NCBI GenBank assembly: GCA_002700405.1
Contig: PACY01000029.1
Location: 1 to 14,205 of the forward strand
DNA: 14,205 nucleotides
Direction: 5' to 3'
Source: Flavobacteriaceae bacterium
GTDB lineage: Bacteria > Bacteroidota > Bacteroidia > Flavobacteriales > Flavobacteriaceae
A model generated the notes under the pieces. The model had not been told where the DNA came from and searched no databases. It worked only from the letters and a program-made list of their open reading frames with translations. The translations under genes and the position numbers were made by a program. Shown one piece after another: positions 1-7,516 of the stretch. Every line of letters starts with the position of its first letter. Position 1 is the stretch's first letter.

Positions 1-216
1 ATCACAATAAACAAAACAACAGGAATGGAAACAAGAGGGCTTTGGGAGGTAAAACAACAATTTATGGGAGGCCCTTTTATTAACTTTTCAGTTGTAGACT
101 CAATCAATAGAAGAATATTATATTTCGATGGGTTTGTTTATTCACCCGGAACAGCAAAGGCAGGCTATATTTTTGAGCTCGAAGCAATAATTAAAAGCTT
201 AAAGATTCTAAAATAA
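1..216 (+). CDS. DUF4837 family protein, C-terminal fragment
   Basis: The reading frame is open from base 1 and ends at the TAA at 214-216, so this is the last 71 residues of a protein whose start lies outside the window. The ATG at 25 is an internal methionine, not a credible start, because the coding similarity continues upstream of it. The visible tail contains TRGLWEV, FMGGPFINFSVVD and FVYSPGTAKAGYIFELEAI, which resemble from memory the conserved end of DUF4837, a Bacteroidota family of about 330 residues that is usually a predicted lipoprotein of unknown function. Any lipoprotein signal would lie off the left edge. Its stop is only 10 nt from the stop of the convergent tatA gene. The family call rests on recognition of the C-terminal pattern; no function can be assigned. 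Confidence 0.72.
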   Translation: MTINKTTGMETRGLWEVKQQFMGGPFINFSVVDSINRRILYFDGFVYSPGTAKAGYIFELEAIIKSLKILK

Positions 217-226
217 ACGAAGAAAG

Positions 227-424
227 CTATTCTTCTTTCTCTTCTTCCTTAGACTCATCCTCTTTAAGAGCTTTTTTAAACTCCTTAACTCCTTCTCCAG
301 TACTTTTTATTGCGCCACCAAGTTTTTTCCCAATAGCTTTTCCTCCAAAAAAAAGAAGAGCAAGTCCAACCACAATAGCAATTTGCCACGGACCAATTGC
401 TAGAGGTAATACAGATAAAATCAT
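227..424 (-). CDS. tatA: Sec-independent protein translocase subunit TatA/TatE family
   Basis: This 65-residue protein has the TatA architecture. A short N-terminus leads into one hydrophobic segment (about residues 10-27, beginning IGPWQ), followed by the hallmark FG hinge (residues 26-27), an amphipathic Gly/Lys-rich helix (about 30-53) and a highly acidic Glu/Lys tail. TatA oligomers form the passage through the inner membrane for folded twin-arginine substrates, together with TatC, which is not in this window. The length is at the short end of the TatA range. TatB is less likely because the helix and tail are too short. The ATG at 424-422 is preceded 17 nt away by an exact Bacteroidota -7 box (TAACTTTG on this strand). 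The gene is divergent from the M23 peptidase and convergent with the DUF4837 gene, with a 10-nt gap. Confidence 0.9.
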   Translation of the reverse strand: MILSVLPLAIGPWQIAIVVGLALLFFGGKAIGKKLGGAIKSTGEGVKEFKKALKEDESKEEEKEE

Positions 425-440
425 AGCATTAAATTTTGAA

Positions 441-448
441 CAAAGTTA
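441..448 (-). promoter_or_regulatory. Candidate -7 promoter box for tatA
   Basis: On the minus strand this reads TAACTTTG, an exact match to the Bacteroidota primary sigma factor -7 consensus TAnnTTTG. Transcription would start near 434, giving a leader of about 10 nt before the ATG at 424. No TTG-type -33 element is visible at the usual 17-20 nt spacing, so the call rests on the -7 box and its position alone. Confidence 0.5.
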
Positions 449-516
449 GTAATTAAAAGTTTAATTTTAAACCATTGCCGATTATAATGAAAGTCAGAAT
501 TGTAATTATATTTCAG

Positions 517-524
517 TATTTTTG
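517..524 (+). promoter_or_regulatory. Candidate -7 promoter box before the M23 peptidase
   Basis: The sequence TATTTTTG matches TAnnTTTG exactly and ends 6 nt before the ATG at 531. If it is used, transcription would begin at or next to the start codon, giving a leaderless or nearly leaderless mRNA. A TTG at 500-502 lies only 14 nt upstream, shorter than the usual spacing, so the -33 element is weak or absent. Poly-T-rich sequence makes chance matches to this box common here. Confidence 0.35.
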
Positions 525-530
525 AAAAGT

Positions 531-1397
531 ATGAAGAAAAAGAAGAGTAACCCCACTTTTTTAGACGACCTGTATAAGCAATACAAGGTGGTGGTCTCAA
601 ATGATCGCACCTTTGAAGAAAGGCTGTCGTTTAAAACCTCCAAACTAGGAATTTTTCTTACAAGTTTTTTATATACTGCAGTGCTGATCGGGACCACAAT
701 TTGCCTTGTTTTTTTCACACCATTAAAAGAATATGTCCCTGGATATTCATCGCTGGAGCTATTAAAAAGCACAACAGAACAAAGCTTTAAACTAGACTCT
801 ATTATAAAGGTTACAGAGCTTAATAACCAGTATTATAATTCTATAATAAGAGTTTTGACTGGAGAACTTGACACAATTGCTTTTAATAGAGACTCCATTA
901 TTAATGAAATTAATGCAGAAAAATTATCTTCAGAACTAAGCCCTTCAAAAGAAGACTCTCTTTTAAGAAAATATATTGACGAGGAAGACAAATTTAATTT
1001 AACAAGCAATCAACTTTTAATAGAAAACAAAATTTTATTCCAACCAGTCCAAGGAGAAATTACACAAAATTTTAACAAGAAAGAAGACCATTTTGCTATA
1101 GATATTGCTGTTGACGAGGGAACGCCAGTAAAATCAATATCCGAAGGAAGGGTTCTTTTTTCAGACTGGACAGTCCAAACAGGGTATGTTATAATTATTG
1201 ATCATGGAGATATGTTGACCTCTGTTTATAAACACAACTCATCTCTGGTAAAAAAACAAAACGAAACAGTAAATGCTGGAGAAATAGTTGCATTATCAGG
1301 AAATCACGGAACACTTACCTCTGGACCACACTTACATTTTGAGGTTTGGAAAAACGGAAGACCGATTGATCCAATGCAGCTATTTAATTTTAAATAA
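531..1397 (+). CDS. Membrane-anchored M23 family metallopeptidase (LytM-like)
   Basis: This is a 288-residue protein predicted to cleave or help regulate cleavage of peptidoglycan peptide cross-bridges in the periplasm. A basic, cytoplasmic N-terminus (MKKKKSN...) precedes one membrane segment (about residues 39-63). A charged, probably helical linker (about 73-165) then leads to a C-terminal M23 domain (about 170-288). The domain keeps the zinc and catalytic signature: H187 and D191 (HxxxD in HFAID), H235 in YKH, and H267/H269 in GPHLHFEVW. It therefore looks active rather than a degenerate LytM activator. I chose the ATG at 531. A TTG at 522 would add three residues (MKS) but overlaps a candidate -7 box. 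It is divergent from tatA and 5 nt upstream of the GH3 gene, so the two are probably co-transcribed. The peptidase family is secure; its exact substrate is not known. Confidence 0.88.
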   Translation: MKKKKSNPTFLDDLYKQYKVVVSNDRTFEERLSFKTSKLGIFLTSFLYTAVLIGTTICLVFFTPLKEYVPGYSSLELLKSTTEQSFKLDSIIKVTELNNQYYNSIIRVLTGELDTIAFNRDSIINEINAEKLSSELSPSKEDSLLRKYIDEEDKFNLTSNQLLIENKILFQPVQGEITQNFNKKEDHFAIDIAVDEGTPVKSISEGRVLFSDWTVQTGYVIIIDHGDMLTSVYKHNSSLVKKQNETVNAGEIVALSGNHGTLTSGPHLHFEVWKNGRPIDPMQLFNFK

Positions 1398-1402
1398 AAT
1401 CC

Positions 1403-2905
1403 ATGTTTAAGCATTTTATTATAAGTTTTTTAGCAAAAAGGCAAAAAAAAGCTGTTCTAAAATGGGCAGAAAACCCAATAACAAGTCAGAACGAAACCCT
1501 AAAAAACCTTATAAGTTCTGCAAAGAAAACACTTTTTGGTAGAGACCATAATTTTAATTCAATTAACTCTTATAGTAGTTTTAAAAAAAACATTCCTGTC
1601 GTTGATTACGAGGAAATAAAACCATATATAAATAAAATAATTCAAGGCAAGGGAGACGTGTTATGGCCTGGAAGACCCAAATATTTTGCAGTCACCTCAG
1701 GAACTACTTCAGGAGCAAAATACATTCCAATAACAAAAGAAAGTCTTCCAAACCACCTTAACGGAGCTAAAGATGCACTTCTAATGTATATAGCAAACAC
1801 AGGAAACACAAAAGCTCTTAATGGAAAGCATATTTTTTTACAAGGAAGCCCTATTTTAGAAGAAAAAGGAGGTATAAAAACTGGAAGACTTTCAGGAATT
1901 TCAGCCCATCACGTGCCTCTGTTTTTAAGACTTTCAAGACTGCCATCACATCAAACAAACTGTATTGAAGACTGGGAAGAAAAGATTGATGCTATTGTTA
2001 AAGAAACTATAGCCCAAGACATGAGAATACTTAGCGGTATACCTTCATGGCTTCAAATGTATTTTGAAAAACTCCAGGAAGTTGCGAATAAACCAATAGG
2101 AGAGCTATTTAAAAATTTTCAGCTATTAATTTATGGAGGAGTTAGTTATGCGCCATACAAGAAAAAATTTGAAAAACTAATTGGAAGAAAAATTGACAGT
2201 GTTGAGGTGTATCCGGCAAGTGAAGGGTTTTTTGCCTTCCAGGACCAACAGGAATCTGATGACCTATTGTTAATTTTAAATTCAGGAATTTTTTACGAAT
2301 TTATTAAAGAAAAAGATTTTTTAGAATCTAAAAACAACAGACTTTCTTTAGAAGAAATAGAAACAGGAATAAACTATGTTTTAATTATTTCTACCAGTGC
2401 AGGTTTGTGGGCCTACAATACAGGAGACACTGTTAGGTTTACTTCTAGATCACCATATAAAATAGTTGTGACAGGAAGAATAAAGCAATTTTTATCTGCA
2501 TTTGGAGAACATGTTATAGTTAAAGAAGTTGAAAACGCGATTGAAAGAACATGTGCAGAGACAGGGGTTATTATAAATGAATTTACAGTTGCACCAAAAT
2601 TTGGGGCTGAGACATCAGACTCATTTCATGAGTGGTTTATAGATTTTGAATCGGAACCAGAAAACATATATCAATTTGAAAAAATTTTAGACAAAAATCT
2701 TCAAGACCAAAACAAATACTATAAGGATTTAGTTCAAGGAGGGGTCATAAGAAGTTTAAGTATAGAAAGGATCTGCGATAAAGGATTTAATAAATACATG
2801 AAGTCTATAGGCAAGTTAGGAAGCCAAAACAAAATTCCAAAGATTTCAAACGATCGAAAAATAGCAGACGAGCTATACAGACTAAACGTCATAGAAGAAA
2901 GATAA
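1403..2905 (+). CDS. GH3 family protein (GH3 auxin-responsive promoter type, acyl-adenylate/amidosynthetase fold)
   Basis: This 500-residue protein belongs to the GH3 branch of the adenylate-forming superfamily. Plant members adenylate jasmonate or auxin and couple them to amino acids. Bacteroidota carry a conserved homolog whose natural substrate is, to my knowledge, undefined. Visible ATP/AMP-binding motifs are TSGTTSGAK (residues 98-106, phosphate loop), YPASEG (270-275), YNTGD (338-342, ribose-binding Asp) and GRIKQFLSAFGEHV (358-371, hinge). A C-terminal GKLGSQNKIPKISNDR stretch (470-485) contains candidate catalytic lysines. All core motifs are intact, so an active ATP-dependent ligase is expected, acting in the cytosol. 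It follows the M23 gene by 5 nt and precedes the glycan block by 61 nt. It probably belongs to the conserved left flank rather than to polysaccharide assembly, though a role in modifying surface material cannot be excluded. Confidence 0.87.
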   Translation: MFKHFIISFLAKRQKKAVLKWAENPITSQNETLKNLISSAKKTLFGRDHNFNSINSYSSFKKNIPVVDYEEIKPYINKIIQGKGDVLWPGRPKYFAVTSGTTSGAKYIPITKESLPNHLNGAKDALLMYIANTGNTKALNGKHIFLQGSPILEEKGGIKTGRLSGISAHHVPLFLRLSRLPSHQTNCIEDWEEKIDAIVKETIAQDMRILSGIPSWLQMYFEKLQEVANKPIGELFKNFQLLIYGGVSYAPYKKKFEKLIGRKIDSVEVYPASEGFFAFQDQQESDDLLLILNSGIFYEFIKEKDFLESKNNRLSLEEIETGINYVLIISTSAGLWAYNTGDTVRFTSRSPYKIVVTGRIKQFLSAFGEHVIVKEVENAIERTCAETGVIINEFTVAPKFGAETSDSFHEWFIDFESEPENIYQFEKILDKNLQDQNKYYKDLVQGGVIRSLSIERICDKGFNKYMKSIGKLGSQNKIPKISNDRKIADELYRLNVIEER

Positions 2906-2948
2906 AATTATCCTTTATAAAATAAACCAGAAGAAGTTTCGTTTAAAT

Positions 2949-2968
2949 ATGACAAAATAAATTGTCAT
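2949..2968. repeat. Palindrome at the wzz-like gene start (candidate operator)
   Basis: ATGACAA (2949-2955) and TTGTCAT (2962-2968) form a perfect 7-bp inverted repeat with a 6-nt spacer (AATAAA). It ends within the start codon of the wzz-like gene (ATG at 2967). A one-mismatch -7 box, TAAATATG (2944-2951), overlaps the left arm. This fits either a regulator-binding site at a promoter for the glycan block or a small mRNA hairpin that would mask the start codon. Chance occurrence in AT-rich DNA is possible. No T-tract follows, so it is not a terminator. Confidence 0.35.
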
Positions 2969-3956
2969 GACTAACGAAAGAAAAAACAACACACAAGAAG
3001 AAATAGACATACTAGTTCTTTTCAATAAAATAAAAACACTTTTCTTACAAAGTATTTTATTTTTCTTTAGAACAATTAAAGAAATATCACTAGCCTGGAA
3101 AAAACTAGCTGCCTTAATTGCAATAGGCGCAGCCTTAGGCTATGCTGCAGAAAACATTACTGAAAAAGAACCTGCGAAAGAGGCCTCAATACTATTAAGA
3201 ATAAATTTTGACGCTGGAAATTATGTTTACGATGCAATAAGCTTGATTAATCAAAAAATAGAAGCAGAGGATGAGGATTTTTTTACCAATGACATGAAGT
3301 TCAATGAAGATGAGGTCTTAAAGGAAATTAGTATAAAACCAATAATAGACTTAAAAGATATTTTAAAAGATGAAATAAACGCAAATGAAATCAGGACCCT
3401 TTTTGAAAACTTAGAATTTGAAGATAATTTAGCAATGACAGAAGGCTTTAGATCAGATTATGAATATCACATACTAGACCTAAACATCTCTTCTTCTGCC
3501 AGCAATTCTTCCTTAAAAAAAATAATAGACTATTTTAATACAAACCCTCTATTTATAGGCCTAAAAGAAAGGCGGCTTCAAAGTATTTCAAACACTATTT
3601 TTAACAATGAACAGACAATTAATCAAATAGATAAGCTTATAGAAAAATATAGCTCAGCAGACAATTTTGAAAAAAGCACTTCGCAATTATATATTGACAA
3701 TAAAACATATTTGCCTAATGAGCTTATTAAGATAAAAATTACTTTAGAAGAGCAAAACGAAGAACTAAAAGGAGAAAGAATTTTGTCTACAGAAACCGTT
3801 ATGGTGGTAAACGACACTAGTCTTTTAATAGAGAAGAAAGGGTTAAGAGATAACAAAGTCATTTATTACCCAACTCTATTGGTCCTTGCATTTATATTAG
3901 GAGGTGTTATCTTAAAACTATACAGATATTTAGATGAATTAGATCGAAGAATGTAG
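2967..3956 (+). CDS. Wzz-type polysaccharide chain-length determinant-like protein
   Basis: This 329-residue inner-membrane protein has the co-polymerase layout. A charged cytoplasmic N-terminus contains the EEIDILVLFNKIK pattern typical of Wzz-domain proteins. A first membrane segment (about residues 46-61) is followed by a large, acidic, mostly helical periplasmic region (about 65-298), with a second membrane segment (about 301-318) near the end. Family members set the modal length of glycan made by a Wzy polymerase, which matches the Wzy_C genes downstream. It ends soon after the second segment (LYRYLDELDRRM), so there is no fused tyrosine kinase. The periplasmic part is divergent, and identification depends on topology, N-terminal pattern and context. 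The ATG at 2967 lies in a palindrome, 61 nt after GH3. The flippase gene starts 1 nt after its stop. Confidence 0.72.
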   Translation: MTNERKNNTQEEIDILVLFNKIKTLFLQSILFFFRTIKEISLAWKKLAALIAIGAALGYAAENITEKEPAKEASILLRINFDAGNYVYDAISLINQKIEAEDEDFFTNDMKFNEDEVLKEISIKPIIDLKDILKDEINANEIRTLFENLEFEDNLAMTEGFRSDYEYHILDLNISSSASNSSLKKIIDYFNTNPLFIGLKERRLQSISNTIFNNEQTINQIDKLIEKYSSADNFEKSTSQLYIDNKTYLPNELIKIKITLEEQNEELKGERILSTETVMVVNDTSLLIEKKGLRDNKVIYYPTLLVLAFILGGVILKLYRYLDELDRRM

Positions 3957-3957
3957 C

Positions 3958-5238
3958 ATGGTGCGCGAGGGACTATTAAAAAAAAGTTTTGGAGTTCTTT
4001 TGATAAGAGGCATGGGCGTTATATTGCTATTTCTATTTTCACTGTTTTTAACAAACTATTATTCAGCAGAACAAGTAGGGCAATATGATTTTGTCAGAGC
4101 TACAATAATGATTCTTAGCGGAGCCTCTTTAATAGGCACAAATCAATCCTTAATTTATTATTCAGGGTTTTTGAACTCCAAAAATTCTTTAAAATCCATT
4201 AAGAACATATATTTTAAAATGATAAGAATGACCACAGGAATATGCATGATTTTTATTTTAGGATATTTAATTATACCAGAAGGCTTTATTAATGAATTAT
4301 TTGACAAAAACAATGCACATTCTTTAATTTTAAAAGCTATTGTAGCACTGTTTTTTTACACAACAACAATGCTTAATATTGATGCATTAAGAGCATTAAA
4401 CCAAACCATACACTCAGAGCTTTACAGAAATATTTTTAGATATACTCCAATTTTTGTTTTATCAATATTTTTGTTTTTTACCCAGAATCAAGAATGGCTA
4501 ATAGAAGCATTTTTAGCAGGATTTATTCTACTTTCTTTAATGACAACAATTAAAATACTAATTCTTTTTAAAAAACTGAACTTGTCTAATCAAACCAGCT
4601 ACAGGTTTTCTTATAATCAAATATTTTCACGATCATACCCAATGGCATTAAGCGCTATAGCATATTTTATTATGCAAAGTGTAGATATCATAATACTTAC
4701 TGTTTATGAGGGATTTGACAGTGTGGCATATTATTCAATTGCAGTAAAATTAGCAACTGTTACAGCGCTTGCTCTTATGTCTGTAAATATTGTGATTGCT
4801 CCAAAAATTGCAGAGATATACAACACCAACGATTTCAATAGACTAAACAAGTTGATTAGGGATGCAGCGAGAATCATTTTTATTATAAGCCTGCCTGTGC
4901 TATTAATTTTATTTATTTTTTCTGGCCCAACACTAAGTCTTTTTGGGGAAGGATATGTTTTTGCAAAGCAAGCTTTGTGGTTTTTATTAGCTGGACAATT
5001 TTTTAGCGCTTTATGTGGCCCTGGAGCGACATACTTAAACATGACAGGAAAACAGAAAAAGCTCAATAAGATTTTAATTTCTGGCCTCATAGTGAATGTT
5101 ATATTAAATCTAGTTTTGATCCCTATTTATGGAATAGAGGGCGCAGCAACAGCAACATTAATTAGCATGGTTTTTTGGAACAGCCTGATTGTTGCTGTAA
5201 TTTATAGATCAGACAGAATAAAAATCTTTATATCATAG
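3958..5238 (+). CDS. Wzx-type polysaccharide flippase (MOP/MATE superfamily)
   Basis: This 426-residue polytopic protein has roughly a dozen hydrophobic segments spread along its whole length, as in the MOP exporters that move undecaprenyl-diphosphate-linked sugar units from the cytoplasmic to the periplasmic face of the inner membrane. The start (LLKKSFGVLLIRGMGVILLF) and the pattern SAEQVGQYDFVRATIMILSG near residue 36 resemble polysaccharide biosynthesis flippases. So do the C-terminal pieces LLAGQFFSALCGPGATYLNMTGK and YGIEGAATATLIS. The length is usual for the family. The ATG at 3958 is separated by a single base from the upstream stop, and the next gene starts 3 nt after its own stop, so translational coupling is likely. 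The transported unit should be the product of the glycosyltransferases encoded downstream. A general MATE drug exporter is unlikely in this context. Confidence 0.87.
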   Translation: MVREGLLKKSFGVLLIRGMGVILLFLFSLFLTNYYSAEQVGQYDFVRATIMILSGASLIGTNQSLIYYSGFLNSKNSLKSIKNIYFKMIRMTTGICMIFILGYLIIPEGFINELFDKNNAHSLILKAIVALFFYTTTMLNIDALRALNQTIHSELYRNIFRYTPIFVLSIFLFFTQNQEWLIEAFLAGFILLSLMTTIKILILFKKLNLSNQTSYRFSYNQIFSRSYPMALSAIAYFIMQSVDIIILTVYEGFDSVAYYSIAVKLATVTALALMSVNIVIAPKIAEIYNTNDFNRLNKLIRDAARIIFIISLPVLLILFIFSGPTLSLFGEGYVFAKQALWFLLAGQFFSALCGPGATYLNMTGKQKKLNKILISGLIVNVILNLVLIPIYGIEGAATATLISMVFWNSLIVAVIYRSDRIKIFIS

Positions 5239-5241
5239 CAA

Positions 5242-6144
5242 ATGCGTTTACCAAACTTTATAATATCTGGTTTTCCAAAATGCGGAACAACGTCGCTTCA
5301 CTACTATTTAGCTGAGCATCCTGAAATATTTATGCCAAAACAAAAAGAGCTCCATTTTTTCACTAACAAAATTCTATCAAAACAAATAGCAGGTAAAGGA
5401 GACAAGATAGCTTTAAAAACACATGTTAGAAACTTTAAGGAATATTCTAAATTTTTTCCTGTTGAAAAAAACTACAAATCTGTAGGAGAAACCTCCCCGT
5501 CATATATAAATTACCCAGAACTTTTTAATGAAATTAAAAACACCCTTTCAAGCCCAAAATTTATAGTATTGGTTAGAGATCCTATTAAAAGAGCATACTC
5601 TAATTATCTTCATTTAGTAAGAGAGGGCAGAGAGCAGCTTAGTTTTGCAGAAGCATTGGCACAAGAAGATAAAAGGAAAAAACTGCAATTTTCAGATTTT
5701 TGGTATTATAAATTTAATTCTTCATATTATGAAAAATTAGCAAAAGCAAAGGAGATTTTTTCTGAGGTTTTAATTTTAACTCAAGAAGAGCTAATGCTCA
5801 ATCCAGAAGAAACTATAAAAAAAACATATAGATTTCTAGAGGTAAACAGCGAATTTCTGCCAACACTATTGAATAAAAAATATAACCCTGGCGGGTCTTA
5901 TAGTAATAATATAATTACCAGAACAATCTTTAAGCCTTCAAGCGCTAAAAACTTTATGAAAAAAATGATTTCTGTGAAGCCATGGATGAAGGATATATTG
6001 AACTCTATAACAAGAAAATATAAAATAAATTCAAAAGCAATAAATAAAGAAACCGAACAAGAATTAAAAAAATTCTTTAGGAAAGAGGTTAAATATCTAG
6101 AACAAATGGGGGTAGAAATAAAACAATGGGGTAATTATAAATAA
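5242..6144 (+). CDS. PAPS-dependent sulfotransferase (probable carbohydrate sulfotransferase)
   Basis: This 300-residue soluble protein carries the two PAPS-binding signatures of the sulfotransferase fold. The 5'-phosphosulfate loop is ISGFPKCGTTSL (residues 8-19, with K13), and the 3'-phosphate site VRDPIKRAYSNYLH spans 111-124 (R112, S120). KELHFF at 35-40 corresponds to the KEPHFF-type motif of heparan-sulfate sulfotransferases, whose Glu is the catalytic base (here E36). GETSPSY at 83-89 and NPGGSY at 215-220 also fit this branch. The enzyme would transfer sulfate from PAPS to a sugar hydroxyl or amine, in the cytoplasm, before the lipid-linked unit is flipped. Its place between flippase and polymerase genes (gaps of 3 and 4 nt) points to the repeat unit as the acceptor. 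The acceptor residue cannot be read from sequence, and PAPS-making genes are not in the window. Confidence 0.88.
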   Translation: MRLPNFIISGFPKCGTTSLHYYLAEHPEIFMPKQKELHFFTNKILSKQIAGKGDKIALKTHVRNFKEYSKFFPVEKNYKSVGETSPSYINYPELFNEIKNTLSSPKFIVLVRDPIKRAYSNYLHLVREGREQLSFAEALAQEDKRKKLQFSDFWYYKFNSSYYEKLAKAKEIFSEVLILTQEELMLNPEETIKKTYRFLEVNSEFLPTLLNKKYNPGGSYSNNIITRTIFKPSSAKNFMKKMISVKPWMKDILNSITRKYKINSKAINKETEQELKKFFRKEVKYLEQMGVEIKQWGNYK

Positions 6145-6148
6145 AAAA

Positions 6149-7516
6149 ATGAAACAAACTAGCATTATAAATATTGCTCTATACGCCATCTTGATGGGCA
6201 TTTTTTTTCTCCCTTTTAATTCATGGGAAGGCTTGCCTTTTTTAGGAGAATTTTACAGAGACTCATGTTTTTTATTTTTTATAGCCGCTTCGTTTTTTGC
6301 CCTTTTAAAAAGAAAAATTAAAATTCCAATAAAGAATATAGTTTTCCAGTTTTTGATTCTACTTATAGTTTGGTGTTTTATAGCAACTCTTTTAAACAGC
6401 ATGACTGTTGCAGAATATTTTTTCAAACAAACAACAGGATTAGAAAGATTTATTAATCAGTATGGAGCCTTGCTAATATGTTCAATTATTTTGCCAATTA
6501 CTTTTTTTAACATCTTTTATTTAGCGGACCTAAACAGGCTGTTATACACAATTAGAAAAGTAATATTAACCTCATTTATAATAGTTTTAATATATGCTTT
6601 TTTTGAGATTTTAATTGTAAAGTTTGGCATGCAAGATTTAAAAATTAAAGTCTTAAACCTGTTTGATTATTTCCCTTTTACTGAGGCTAAAACGGATTCA
6701 TTGTTAAATAGAATTTCCTCAGTTACTTTTGAACCCCCAGCCTTAGGAACATACCTCTTATCAATTGCAGGCTGGATGTTTAGCTATATAATAACAAGCA
6801 AGTCTAGTTGGAGATTTTTCCCTTCAATAGCTGTTATTTTGCTAGCTTTTGTTTCAGGATCTAGAGCAGCATTCTTTATTATCATTATTCAGTCCCTGGC
6901 TTTTTTATATATCCTTTTAAAGGATGTAAAACATTCTAAAGCGCTCTTAAATATTACAGTTGCTTTGACATTAATAGCTTCTTGCTTCTCATTAGCATTT
7001 TCAAATCAAATTTATGAATACGCTAGAAATGAAATAGCGTCTTTTAAGCTTGATGATAGCGACCACTCTAGATCTAATAGGTCAAGATTTGGAATACAAG
7101 TAGCTATGTATAAGGTCTTTTTAGAAAACCCTGTAGCTGGAACTGGATATGGTCTTCAAGCATTTGAATCAAGAAAAAAATATCCAAACTGGGCAAAGAA
7201 AAACAACTGGGAATTTAGACTAAGATATTCAAATCAGCAAGAAAAGCGCTTCCCCCCAGGATATAATATATATTTACGATTTCTTAGTGAAACAGGAGTT
7301 GTAGGTTTTTTAATTTTTCTTGCGCTGCTGCTTCATGTGTTTTTCTGGTGCTATAACAACTTTAGAAAACACAACATATATTCAGTAATTATATTTATTT
7401 CAATGATAGGGTTTTCAATGAATTGGTTAAAGATGGATTCTTTAAGAATCTATGCTTTTTGGATTTGCTTGGCTATTATATTTGCAATAGACTATAAAAA
7501 ATTAAACAATGCTTAA
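6149..7516 (+). CDS. Wzy_C / O-antigen ligase-like membrane protein, candidate repeat-unit polymerase
   Basis: This 455-residue polytopic membrane protein has about 10-12 hydrophobic segments and a long extracytoplasmic loop (about residues 288-380), the arrangement of Wzy polymerases and WaaL ligases. Conserved-looking sites are the Arg and Glu-Pro in RISSVTFEPPALG (R188-G200) and SGSRAAFF (R239). In the loop are NPVAGTGYG (327-335) and PPGYNIYLRFLSETG (369-383). In that last motif the family's typical HN pair reads YN (Y372-N373), so the His thought essential in many ligases is absent. This and the EPP motif lead me to prefer a polymerase role. The gene starts 4 nt after the sulfotransferase stop and overlaps the following GT2 gene by 8 nt. 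The superfamily call is secure; polymerase versus ligase is inference. Confidence 0.8.
   Translation: MKQTSIINIALYAILMGIFFLPFNSWEGLPFLGEFYRDSCFLFFIAASFFALLKRKIKIPIKNIVFQFLILLIVWCFIATLLNSMTVAEYFFKQTTGLERFINQYGALLICSIILPITFFNIFYLADLNRLLYTIRKVILTSFIIVLIYAFFEILIVKFGMQDLKIKVLNLFDYFPFTEAKTDSLLNRISSVTFEPPALGTYLLSIAGWMFSYIITSKSSWRFFPSIAVILLAFVSGSRAAFFIIIIQSLAFLYILLKDVKHSKALLNITVALTLIASCFSLAFSNQIYEYARNEIASFKLDDSDHSRSNRSRFGIQVAMYKVFLENPVAGTGYGLQAFESRKKYPNWAKKNNWEFRLRYSNQQEKRFPPGYNIYLRFLSETGVVGFLIFLALLLHVFFWCYNNFRKHNIYSVIIFISMIGFSMNWLKMDSLRIYAFWICLAIIFAIDYKKLNNA

Noticed and set aside
219..235. Hairpin GAAGAA/TTCTTC between DUF4837 and tatA as a bidirectional terminator
   Set aside because: The stem is only 6 bp and mostly A/T, lies partly in the acidic tail codons of tatA, and has no T-tract on either side.
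506..772. Minus-strand open frame opposite the M23 peptidase start
   Set aside because: Its translation shows no domain pattern and it lies wholly or mostly antisense to a well-supported gene; AT-rich coding DNA gives such frames by chance.
4731..5090. Minus-strand 119-codon open frame inside the flippase gene
   Set aside because: It is antisense to membrane-helix coding sequence and shows no recognisable domain; a shadow frame.
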